Assembly (NCBI GenBank): GCA_905250125.1
Contig: CAJNOL010000862.1
Span: forward strand, 1-64,000
Direction of reading: 5' to 3'
Length of the DNA: 64,000 bases
Origin: Rotaria sordida
Taxonomy: Eukaryota > Rotifera > Eurotatoria > Philodinida > Philodinidae
Shown: one piece after another, positions 1 to 10,194 of the stretch
How the letters are laid out: every line of letters starts with the position of its first letter
Numbering within the stretch: the stretch's first letter is position 1
Program-made: the position numbers and the translations under genes
The notes under the pieces: generated by a model
What the model was told of the DNA's origin: nothing
The model's input: only the letters and a program-made list of their open reading frames with translations
The model's database searches: none

Positions 1-2269
1 ACCTCATCGTGATATTTTTACGCAGAAAAAGAAAAAAAAAAGAACGAAACTTCCGAGTATCGCAATACAAATATAGGTGAGACGAAAATAAGCACATGTT
101 TACGTTTTAATAAAGTACTGTCTCATGTCGCAAGTCGTCTGCATCCATATGAAACATATTTATTCATGTATGATACTCCATATTGAAGGAGTCCTATCGT
201 GATTGGATATTACTTAATAATGTATTTTCTTATATGAGTAAGGTGAAATAGTCGATATGATACAATGACAAAAATACCTATTTAGAGTTTATGACTAATA
301 TTATTTGAGAATGTCTCATTATTCTTTTCCTGAAAACAAAAATTACAATTTCACACACGCTGATTTATCTCGAAAAATATATTTCATATTATTAATATGT
401 TTTATATAAGATCGATAATAAGTAGTTATTTGTAGCTATTAAATTTTTTTTTATTGTTCAACAAAATACAGAATTGAATATTGAAAAGGAATTTACAAGC
501 ATTCAGTATCAAACTGAGAAAGAGATTTTGATGTTTTCATAGTTAGTGTTTAGTAGCTCTTTCACATTTTGTCTATGTCATAAATGATATTTATTATATA
601 TTATGGCAATGATTGTATAGGACTATGTTATAATATCGTATGTTAAACATGATGATAATATTTGTATGTAAGAAAAAGAAAAAAGACAAAACAGAAGAAA
701 TTGCATAGTCTCGTTTGTTACAACGAAACGCAAACATTTAACCTTCTATTCTTGTTCTCACTTAAGAACTTCATAGTTGTCCTGGAATATGCCTAGATCG
801 ATTCATAGAAAATTACAAAAAAAAGAAATACTCTGGTTGTGCAGAAATATGAAGATATACAATATCAAAAAAAAGATTATCTAGAACTGTTTTCATAACA
901 GCATTAAAATATTACTGAAAATATTATAGATTTAGTCACATTTATCTAGAACGTTAGAGATACGTTGAAATGTTCATATATATAGAGAGAGAGACCTGAG
1001 CAATATCTCAAAAAATGGGGAAGTTGTTTCATTTCAATCCGAAATAAATTACTTTCCGGAAAGTCAATAAGACACGCTTAAAGAACAACAGCCGTTACTA
1101 AAGAGTATGGGCGTGATTGTGGTTCTTCTATTTCCCCACATCTGCACCAACAACCTCCCAGATGCACACTACATATCACACCCCAGACTTGTAATTATAT
1201 CGGTTGAAGTTAGTCTTCACTGGTTAGAAACTATTTCATAGATATGCTATTTTTCTGCGATAAAACCTGTTGAAAGCCAGTTTGCTTGCTCTTATTAAAA
1301 TAAACGAATCGTATTACTTCAAGAACTATCAGATTTATCTTGTTCTATTCATCCACATTGTTTAATTTCTTTAATTGAAGTATATTTCAATTTTTAAAAA
1401 GTCATATATCGGAGATGAATACTTGAGAAGATTTTCCATTATTGAATTTAACTTTCATGTTTGACACTACTGCTTTCATATGAAAACTGAACCTATGTTA
1501 TTTCAATGACAGCTGACTTAAACTTTTTCACCTTCAATTCTCAATAAATTACATATAAATGTCAAACTTACTAATCATTGTCTTTGTTTGCTCAATGATT
1601 ATTTCAATCAGCTTGAAAAATTTTATGTTAACATTCATATCATTTCTTCTCATTGATCAACAATCAATGAAAAAAATATTCTAATTTTGAAACAAATTAT
1701 TAATTGATTAAATAAATCAATTGCATTTTTTCTCTTTTTACTCTTTCTGCATCAAATGTCAAATTTAGAAAGTCTTTGTATCTCTTGGTTAACTTTTATG
1801 AAAATGGAAGATTTATTGATGAGAATGATTTGAAGAAGAATATAATCATCGACCATTTATCAAGGTTAAATAAATTCGTATTTAACATTCAATCAATCAT
1901 TTGTATACTCAATTGAATTCATTTACCTTCAAACAAAGAAACTCAGTATACCTTTACAAATTTCACAAACAATAAAGTTATTTTTCGTGTTGATTATTTT
2001 CAAAAGAAAGAAGCTGGTCAATATTATATTTACTCTCATCCATATACAAGAAACATTATAAAAATATAACTAATTTTCCAGATGAATTATTGAAATATAT
2101 TTGTAAAATTGTTATATGATAAACGCCCTTTTGAACATGAATTTTTACTTCAATTTGCTGAATCATTTCCGTTTCTCAAAAAAAAAATTATTTTTAGCTT
2201 ATATCCCATGTCATCGAAATCGCGTAAAAATCAGCGATTTTATCACGATTATTCAAATCGAGGGTATAG
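1..2269. other. AT-rich stretch without recognisable gene
   Basis: I see no supportable coding region, tRNA or repeat array here. The longest open frame (near 2116-2316) is low-complexity and lacks splice or codon support. The right end abuts a palindromic element, and the sequence just left of it could be the 5' part of the LINE remnant that lies beyond that element, but this is too degraded to call. Confidence 0.6.
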
Positions 2270-3030
2270 AACATAAATACCATTACAATAAAAACAATGA
2301 AATATATCTGTATTAGTTCAATCAAATGGACTTACTTTATGGTTAATGGTAGAAAGTTATTCAAATTTTTTATCATACGGATAAAGCAAGCAAAAACTAC
2401 TATTAAGTATTATTGTTGGTATCAAGAAAACAATTTTATCTATTATCAAGTAAAAAAGATGCATGTATAGCTTTTCATAGATAATTTTCAGTTGTCATCT
2501 AAGAGAATAATAAGGATAAGGTAAAACAAACTTTACAAATGATTCTGTATTGATACACATATATCAAATTTTAAAATTTTATTAGTTTAAAACTCAACGG
2601 TTACAAAATTTCAAACATCAAACACTGATTTTTGCAAGAAAGTTGCTATTTTGATACCCAAAGTACTGCAATTGTGTGTTTTATTTATGGGATACGAATT
2701 ACAGCATTTAAATTGACTAGTTTTGAAAACTTGCTCTGTATACACCAATACAGAATCATTCATAAAGCTTGTTTTGCCTTCTTCTTATTATACTCTTAGA
2801 TGACAACTGAAAATTGTCTGTGAAACGCTACACATGCATTTATTTTACTTAATAACATGTAAAATTGCTTTCGTGATACCAACTATAATATTTAACAGAA
2901 GTATTTGTCTACCTTATCCATATTAAAAAAAAAACTTTGAATGAACTTTTACTATGAACCAAAAAAATCAACCCATTTGATTGAATCGATGCAGATGTAT
3001 TTCATCTTTTTTATTGTAATGCTAAATACA
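2270..3030. mobile_element. Palindromic (fold-back) element, family A copy 1
   Basis: The two halves are inverted copies of each other. About 2270-2570 matches the reverse complement of about 2720-3030 with scattered mismatches. Shared blocks include CATTACAATAAAAA near both outer ends, GATTCAATCAAATGG, and TTTTCAGTTGTCATCTAAGA at about 2488 and, inverted, at about 2800. The middle (about 2580-2720) is not symmetric but matches the middle of the element at 19277-20100 in the opposite orientation, so this is a dispersed family and not a local hairpin. No protein is encoded. It sits next to a broken LINE reverse transcriptase and may have inserted into it. The mode of movement is unknown; the outer ends of copy 2 look like Tc1/mariner termini. 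Confidence 0.75.
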
Positions 3031-3194
3031 ACATGCTTTCGGATATTATTCGACGATATTCAAAGAAATTGAAACATCTCTCCAAAATCAAGAAGTTCTT
3101 GAGTTTAAAACATTATTATTACAAAAACTTATCGAAATTCTATCTAAACCATTTTTATTCTGCATTGATGATTTTATTCAATCAATTCGTTGTC

Positions 3195-3795
3195 TTAAAA
3201 CAAAGACATCAAGTGGATGTGGAGAGTCTCCGATAAATTGTTAAAATCGATCGCAATTTCTCATGATGGTTTTATTCTTCAACTTTTTAATCAGCTACTT
3301 ATTCATAATAAATATCCTCAATACTGAAAATTGTCAAAGATGATTCTATTACCCAAAGATAAATCAACCACATTATAACAATAGATAGAGCGAGACCTAT
3401 ATTATTTTTATCATATTTAAGCAGTGTACGAAAGATGCTTGTCTATCTTCTCCAATGGATAAACAATACTGATATTCTTTCACCGAAACAATCCAATTTT
3501 CGACAACACCATTTGTACAATTTCTTCAGGACATTACTGCAGGTCTAGTGCAACACACAACCGCTCTTATATTATACGTAGATTTTATGAAAGTCTTTGA
3601 TCAGATTTAGCGTGATGAGTTAATATAATTAATTGTCTAAAATGAATGGCTCTCGAGAGTTAATCGATCTTATCATTGAATATTTGAAGAATCGAAAATG
3701 TTATATTGAACTGAATGATCTTACTTCCAACATCATTAACATTGAATAATGAGTTCCTCAAAGTTCATGCCTCAAACCAATTCTTTTTGTTTTTA
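3195..3795 (+). pseudogene. Degenerate non-LTR retrotransposon (LINE) reverse transcriptase fragment
   Basis: Reading across frames on the plus strand gives the order of blocks expected of a CR1/jockey-type reverse transcriptase. First comes a K-(T)-SSG block with a LLKSIAISHDGFI-like helix. Then follow KMILLPKDKS, a RPI-FLSYLSSV block, ILSPKQSNFRQHH, the motif A region YVDFMKVFDQI (catalytic Asp near 3582) and a YLKNRK block. Last is a VPQSSCLKP-like block near 3755, equivalent to the usual GVPQGS-LGP. Stops and frame changes interrupt it at several points (for example TAG right after motif A), so it is dead. The FADD-type motif C was not found before similarity ends. Upstream LINE sequence may start near 3033. 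Clade is inferred from motif style only. Confidence 0.7.
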
Positions 3796-3869
3796 TTTCA
3801 TTGTGCATTGACTCAAAAAATCTCATTCGTTGCTTATCAACATCTGTATGCTGGCAAGCTTTTTTTTAT

Positions 3870-3945
3870 AATTGCAGCTTCTACATGATAGTCTGGGAGA
3901 AGAGAAGAACCACACCCACATCCATATCCTTATTAGCAAACACAA
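3870..3945 (-). repeat. Short dispersed repeat with telomere-like core, copy 1
   Basis: Read on the minus strand this contains GGATGTGGGTGTGG followed by TTCTTCTCTTC and, about 80 nt on, AGCAACGAAT. The same ordered blocks occur on the minus strand at about 8150-8245. TGTGGG is the telomere repeat reported for the bdelloid Adineta vaga (established knowledge, from memory), but two units are too few to claim a telomeric origin. Confidence 0.4.
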
Positions 3946-4118
3946 ATTAATTATGTTGACAATAGTGAATATATTTGTTTTTCTTTCTTTCTTCAAAACA
4001 TCATCACACAATTAATTATTGCTTATTATTTATGCTTAATCTGAAAGAAAATTATAATTGTACAAACAATAAAATGAGAAATATAGCTTAAAGCAAAACA
4101 AAAAAATTCAATTTTTTG

Positions 4119-5711
4119 TTAACCAGTTTCCTTCATTGTTTTTATAAGAGAAAGACGAATAAGTGATTGTAGAACATAATTTTGTTCATTAGAAAATGAA
4201 TCAAATGATTTGATAGATCCATTTTGAATAGTTTCGTTATAGATTCTAGTGAATTCATTTAACATAATATCTCTCAGCAACCAACGAGCACTTGTCCATT
4301 GATCATCTGACATTTCTATCCAAGCTGTTACACCACTACTTGCTTGGGAATCTCCACTTAATGTTAATTGAAAAGCTGATAATTCTAATTTGATTATCTC
4401 ATCAAACGATTGATTATTATTTTCATTAGGTAGATAACTCATTTCTGTAAAACTCATATCAAAATCTAATGGTGCTAATAAGAAAGATGATGTTGAAGAA
4501 GATAATTTAATAACTAAATTATTTGGATGAGCATTACAATGTACACCTAATTCATCGGTATAAGTACCCCAACTTATACGATGATAATGCATAAGACCAA
4601 GAATTGATCCACATTCAAAACCAAATCGTTTATAAAGTAAACATAAAAGATTAGATAATGGTTCGTGTGTTTGTAAATAATTATTTATAATTTCGATATT
4701 AGTTTTCCATAAAATTTTCCATCGATTTTCATCGATATCTGAAGGTATTTCTTCAGAAAAATACGATGATATATGAAGCCAATTTGAATTTTGATAATCA
4801 ATTGATTGAAGTATATCTGTTAATGATGCAAACCATGTTGATAAAGGTATAAATTGTTCATTATTTTGTTCGGATTTAGTTAAACGTTCTAATGGAAATA
4901 ATGATAGTAGATTAGATTGATTAATAGGATGTGATTTATTATTATTATTATTATTATTACAAAGAATCAAATCAAATAATTGTTCGAGACCATATAAAAC
5001 ATGATCAGATAAACGTTTATTACCTAATGTTTCCATAAGAATACAACAACGTACAATATTTGACCATTGATTTAAATTTTTATCTTGTATTATTGGAATA
5101 TTAGAAGAAATATTATCGGAATTTTCATGTTCTAATTTATACTCAAACCAACCAATAGGAACATTTGCACATTCAATTTGATGTGAAGCAAGTAGATTTG
5201 ATATATAATATGTCATAAATAATTCACGATAAGTTGTATGAAGAAAAGCACATCCACGAATAGTTAATTTTGTATTTGTATTTGAAATAGGTTTAATTGG
5301 AAAGCCATCTGTATTATCACCACATCCTTTTAATCGATACCATTTAGATGAATTAGATTTTATTAGAGCTGATCGCGCACCAGATACAATAGCTTTTAAA
5401 CGACTAGGAAGTTTTGTTTTAATTAATGGTTGACAGAACTCATTGTCTATAGATTGTACGTTATCATTAGTTGTTGGTATTTTAATAAAAGTTGTTGGCA
5501 TACATGGAAGGACCAATTCGTGATAGTCATTGTCCATTGGTAATAATGTTTTTGACGGTATTGAATGCATAGTAAATTCATTTTTGCAAGTATGAAATCG
5601 AAGTTCATCTACAGAATCAAAATGACTTTGATGAACTGAACCAGAATGATAAGCTAAATTTATTAGAATTGAACCAAAATATAAAAATTCATCATCCGAT
5701 ATTGTATCCAT
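4119..5711 (-). CDS. Divergent SelO/APH-like kinase-fold protein (530 aa)
   Basis: This is an intronless open frame of 530 codons; the ATG at 5711 is the first in frame. I do not recognise an ortholog, but the layout of kinase-fold motifs is visible. A WYRLKGCG block (residues 124-131) resembles the SelO KGAG strand with its ATP-binding Lys. AFLHTTYRELFMTYYIS (155-171) resembles the SelO segment LRS-IREFL-SEAM that supplies the helix-C Glu (here Glu163). HCNAHPNN (391-398) sits at the catalytic loop, and PLDFD (414-418) at the DFG-like metal site. In APH-type kinases the loop is HGDxHxxN, so the third position here is Asn393 instead of Asp; Asn398 and Asp416/418 could still bind metal. SelO itself transfers AMP with an altered loop, so AMP transfer or a dead enzyme are both possible. 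A poly-Asn run lies near residue 255. No signal peptide or membrane segment is seen. Placement in the kinase superfamily is moderately sure; activity is unknown. Confidence 0.7.
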   Translation of the reverse strand: MDTISDDEFLYFGSILINLAYHSGSVHQSHFDSVDELRFHTCKNEFTMHSIPSKTLLPMDNDYHELVLPCMPTTFIKIPTTNDNVQSIDNEFCQPLIKTKLPSRLKAIVSGARSALIKSNSSKWYRLKGCGDNTDGFPIKPISNTNTKLTIRGCAFLHTTYRELFMTYYISNLLASHQIECANVPIGWFEYKLEHENSDNISSNIPIIQDKNLNQWSNIVRCCILMETLGNKRLSDHVLYGLEQLFDLILCNNNNNNNKSHPINQSNLLSLFPLERLTKSEQNNEQFIPLSTWFASLTDILQSIDYQNSNWLHISSYFSEEIPSDIDENRWKILWKTNIEIINNYLQTHEPLSNLLCLLYKRFGFECGSILGLMHYHRISWGTYTDELGVHCNAHPNNLVIKLSSSTSSFLLAPLDFDMSFTEMSYLPNENNNQSFDEIIKLELSAFQLTLSGDSQASSGVTAWIEMSDDQWTSARWLLRDIMLNEFTRIYNETIQNGSIKSFDSFSNEQNYVLQSLIRLSLIKTMKETG

Positions 5712-6518
5712 GATATGTATGTAATAGTAAAATTATTATGTTTGAAACGTGTATTATTTTATGCAAACGAATAAATTATTTAAGATAGATCAATAAATAA
5801 ACTAATAAGTGTAAACGTATTTCGAAAAATGCAAACAATAGAATTTCTAAATATCGGCAAAAATCAAGAAAAAAAAAGAAATATCTGTATTTTGACATAA
5901 GCTTGTCAACGAACGCATAGTCACATAAAGAGTATTCCTTCCTATTTCGTAAGTTTCTAGAGAGCAGCTCATTAGAAAAAATTGAAACTTTCAGGAGCAG
6001 ATAAATCTTGCAAAGTCGAATAAAAGTTGTACTAGACTCAAAGTTCCCGAATAGTGTTTTCTATAAAATATTGGGCTCACAATTGGATAAAATGATCCTT
6101 TTTTTATGCCTCCACTTCTCCGAGATACTACGTTCGATCTAATTGAAAAGTTTTTTTTTTTGCAGTTACTGAACACTATTTGGGATGTGTATTTTATTTT
6201 AGATTCCTGATATTGTTTGTCCTTTCAATATAAAAAGTCAAAATACAGGGCGCACCAGAAAAACACTTGTTTTTCTTTCATTAGGACAAATTTTGTGAAA
6301 GCTAGCAAGACTTATCAAAGCAATAGATTTTGAAATAAAAATATCCATGTCAAATAACGACTACATAGTACATGTGAAAAAAGTTTCAGCTCGATCTCTT
6401 TTTATCATGTCGAAGAAACGGAAGCGAAACAAAATTTAATTTCGAATTTCTCCTGAATACTCACCTTTTCTCTTTCTATTTAGGGTTCTATAGGTTTTCA
6501 ACTATTGCGAATTCGATT
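5712..6518. other. Intergenic, possible degraded Tc1/mariner end
   Basis: This is upstream of the kinase-fold gene and presumably holds its promoter. At 6244 the sequence TACAGGGCGCACCAGAAAAA has the form of a Tc1/mariner terminal repeat, and about 150 bp further in lies an AAGTTTCAGCTCGATCTC block of the kind found near mariner ends. No partner terminus or transposase was found. Nothing else stands out. Confidence 0.35.
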
Positions 6519-7476
6519 AACTACTATCCATTTTAAAATATAATGTGCTTCATTGTTTTTTGAATAACTTTTGATAAGAACATCATAGAGACATGCGATT
6601 TCCACCATTGAAGAGAGAAGATATGGAGTCAGCCATGGAAGTATATCAGAATTCGATTGATCAGCAATTGACCAACTAGGTAAGTTCTTAGTGGAGATTT
6701 TCAAAAATAATATTCTGAAGATATTTTTCTTTTGATTTAGACAATTAGTAGGACTAGTCGATAAAATACTTCTTCTCTTTCAATTTACGCAAGACCGACA
6801 TTTCCAGCTTGCTCCGTCGGAGAGTTATAAGACTTTTTCTTAGACTTCCGGTTTCAGTCAATTGACTTGCGATCATCCGAAAAAGCAGCTAGACAAGTGT
6901 AATTCACCGTGCCGAGTCTAATGATGCTATTTTTTTTTAGGTTCAAACTGATCTCATGCTATTATTTCAATATTTCTGGAACTCTACAATAGACTTCCTT
7001 GTAACGAAGGAGTCGACATTTCGGAAATATTGAGATACTAGTGTCAGATCGATTCAAACTTAAAACAAATATCATCATTAGACTCGGCATAGTGAATTAC
7101 ACTTGTCTAACTGCTTTTCTAGCTGATCACAGGTCATTGACTGGAATCGGGCGTCTTAAGAAAAGTCTTCTAATTCTTCAACGGAACAAGCTATGAATGT
7201 CGACCTTATGTAGATCGAAAAAGAAGAATTATTTTATCGACTAGTCCTATGAATTGTCTAACTCAAAAGAAAAATAACTTCAGAATATCATTTTTGAAAA
7301 TTTCCATCAAGAACTTACCTAATTGGTCAATTGCTGATCAATCGAACTCTGATATACTTCGATGGCTCCGTATCTTCTCTCTTCAATGATGAAAATCGTA
7401 GATCTCTATGATGTTCTTATCAAAAGTTATTCAAAACAATAGTGGAGCATATTATATCTAAAAATGGATAGTAGTT
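6519..7476. mobile_element. Long palindromic (fold-back) element, family B
   Basis: This is a nearly symmetric palindrome of about 950 bp. The outer ends are CTACTATCCATTTT (from 6521) and its exact reverse complement ending at 7474. Inner blocks match all the way in: GATCAGCAATTGACCAA near 6660 against its inverse near 7330, AGACAAGTGTAATTCAC near 6890 against its inverse near 7090, and TCAATATTTC at 6967 against its inverse at about 7023. The remaining loop (about 6980-7021) is itself a small hairpin with ACTTCCTT and AAGGAGT arms. No open frame of note lies within it. Arms differ by scattered substitutions and small indels, so it is not recent. No clear target duplication is visible. No similarity to family A was noticed. 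Confidence 0.8.
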
Positions 7477-9018
7477 TTCTACTTTCAGAGAGAACGTTTT
7501 TTATGCCTACGAGATGCTCGTAAACGCTTGTTGACTATACCTCTCTTTTATTACTAACGGAAGAAAAGAAATTAATGAAATAGTAAATGAAAGAATTGAA
7601 AACTGAGAATAAACCATTCTGAAAATGCTGACTTCTCAGTCAGCGATTAGGACTAACCTTAAATATAAAAAATAAGTCTAAAATCGAAAATTTTCGATTT
7701 CATAATACTGATCATATCTCGAATAAACTCTATCAACTATTTCAAACTGAAGTCGAATGATGTCTCACACATCTCAACATGCGATTCTAATGTGATCACA
7801 TGCAACACTAAAAATGAGATAACTAGAAATCGGATTAACGCAAACGCGAAATTTTTGGAAAAAAGAAGGTAAAAATCGAGCATTATTTCAAAATGATACT
7901 TGATAAAATTGTAGTATATACTTTCTGAGAATGAAATCAACAGCTGATTTCTTCTTTCTGTTCTATACATATATGTGTTTAGATAAATACATAGATGTCA
8001 CCCTATGGTATAACAACAGTGCTACTCTTGTTTGTGTTATTCTCTTTTACTAGCAACATGGTATGTTGTCAGTAATCGACTCGTTCATGTATATTGTGTA
8101 GTTCTTCTTTCGTTTCGTATATACAATTCATTCTTACTGAATATAATAAATTCGTTGCTGTTATATTGCGTCCCAATTAAGATATGAGTGTGGGTATGGG
8201 TGCCATTGAAGAGAAGACCCACATTCACATTCACAAATTTCGTTTGATTATAAACTAAAACTTTTGATAGAGTTTTATGCTTTTCTATTGAAAAAAAAAG
8301 TGCTAAAATTAGTTTACTTTTCATCAAGAAAAGTCTTTATTCCTCTTTATATGACCTTGATCTGGAGTATCTGTCAATACGAGCTAGGACAATACCTATT
8401 GCAAAAAATATTTTCTCAAAGTAGTTTTGTAATGCATTTACATCGCACATCGTTAACTTCAAAAAAATGTATGATTGCTTACTTTTCTTTAATGTAATAA
8501 ACCTTTGATGTAGATTGATTGTTTGAAATTTGATAATAAAAAAGTAATAATAATAACATTTTGATTCAAGACTCTTAAATTATCTCGATCTCAAAATTGA
8601 TATGTCATTTCTACAACTATTAATTAAATTTTCTCTAATGAGGTGTTAAAAAATTGGTCCTTATACATGCTCGCACTCGAAAAACTTTGTGTTTGCCCAG
8701 CTCTATTCTTATCAAGGTCAAAACGCTATCAAAAAGAAGTTTCTTTTCTTTCATACTGGTAAAGGACACCTCAAAGTATATATATATATATCAATGAAAA
8801 ACAAAAAACACGAAAAAAACTTTGATTTTCACGTCCAAGACGGTGGTGCGTGGAGGAAGGTACCCTTAAATGTACATTAAAATAAAATGCTTTTTTTCGT
8901 ATATTCTTTCCTTCGTTCTTTCAATAAATAAATGCAACGTGTCTCTCAAAAAGAAAAGAACATTATAAAATTATTTCGAAGAAACAGTTCACATATGAGT
9001 TTCGTTTCTATTTTTACA
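7477..9018. other. Intergenic, no gene seen
   Basis: It is AT-rich, with short low-complexity frames that lack support. It holds a second copy of the telomere-like short repeat (8150-8245), a TA run near 8778, and nothing else I can name. Confidence 0.5.
8150..8245 (-). repeat. Short dispersed repeat with telomere-like core, copy 2
   Basis: On the minus strand it carries AATGTGGGTCTTCTCTTC and then AGCAACGAAT about 70 nt on, in the same order as the repeat at 3870-3945. The plus strand also reads GTGTGGGTATGGGT at 8178, so the block is partly inverted on itself. Family membership rests on eye alignment only. Confidence 0.4.
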
Positions 9019-9022
9019 TTAA

Positions 9023-9266
9023 CCCTTTGGAGACGGGTTTTTTTTCTGTATATTTCATCATAAATCAATCAACATTTCTATATTCTAAAAGAACTTATTA
9101 TCCATTACTGGATATCTGAATAAAATAACCTAATTACAATCCAAATTATACCAAAAAACTCTCTGATAAATGCTTTCACGAAAACTAATCTCATATAGGA
9201 ATCTGTGTGTTTTGAAATGCTAGAGAATCACCATGGCCCCTTAGGGGGCCAACCGTCCCTAAAGGG
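9023..9266. mobile_element. piggyBac-type MITE (244 bp)
   Basis: The element is flanked on both sides by TTAA (9019-9022 and 9267-9270), the target site duplicated by piggyBac transposases. It begins CCCTTTGGAGACGG, and its right end read inward is CCCTTTAGGGACGG, a 14-bp terminal inverted repeat with two mismatches. The CCC start is typical of this superfamily. It has no coding capacity, so it would need a transposase in trans. A second GGCCCCTTAGGGGGCC palindrome lies just inside the right end. Superfamily assignment follows from TTAA plus the CCCTTT termini. Confidence 0.85.
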
Positions 9267-9871
9267 TTAAAGAAAAATAACAATATAAGATGAATTATAA
9301 AAGTAAATAGAAAAACAAACTGCAATATTTTTTACCGATCATATTATCAGTGTGTTTTTTTTCACAAAATGATTAATACAATTGTCTCTAGAATACTTAT
9401 TTAATTAAATAAATTTAAAAATACATAATGTATATTTAAATAGTTGTTGTTGATTAAACTTTTCAAAAAAAAATAAAATAAACTAGATCTTCGAATACAA
9501 TATCTATTTTTAGAAATAAAACTTCTCGTTTGTTTTTTTAAGATCCGATTATCGAATTAAACGATCATAAATTAGTAGTTTTCATAATTCATAGATATGA
9601 ATCTCTTTCTATCGGCTTGATTTGGCAACATTGCAATCGATTTATAGAATAAATTATGAATTTAAAATGATAGAAGCAATTTAATTATCGTCGTCGTAAA
9701 TATAATATTCATACTTATATTAAATAATCCGATCGAATAATGTCAATACTAACAAATCAAAAGAGGAAAAAAATTCAATAATAATTTTTTTTTTAGCAAT
9801 TGTATTCTTGTATATATAATTTATTTCATTGATACAAAAAATTTTCTAGCAACAAAAAGGAACAAAATAAA

Positions 9872-9872
9872 T

Positions 9873-9899
<27 letters not shown>
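9872..9899. repeat. (AC)n microsatellite
   Basis: An uninterrupted AC dinucleotide run of about 14 units, downstream of the LRR-protein gene. Confidence 0.95.
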
Positions 9900-9905
<6 letters not shown>

Positions 9906-10194
9906 AATGAAAATGTGAGAATACTGAATGGTGACTTTTTTTTTTCTAACATGATGAGAAAGTTTATGATCAACTATATTATATAATGGAACAAAATACA
10001 AATTGATAAACAGAAAGAAACTGTTACCATTAACTAGTTATTATCATATCACAAATATAAGTTTTGGTGTATATGAAAAATTGATAAGTAAAATCATCTT
10101 ATCTGACCTCGTGTTCTCCGATTGTCTTTCCAATATACCCACTTTTCTGACTAGATCTGACCCAATAATATGGAGTTTTATATATAGTTTTTTT

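Noticed and set aside
7737..7970. 77-codon minus-strand frame with a hydrophobic segment
   Set aside because: No signal-peptide logic, no homology and AT-driven composition.
9230..9256. GGCCCCTTAGGGGGCC as a stand-alone regulatory palindrome
   Set aside because: It lies just inside the right end of the piggyBac MITE and is more simply a subterminal part of that element.
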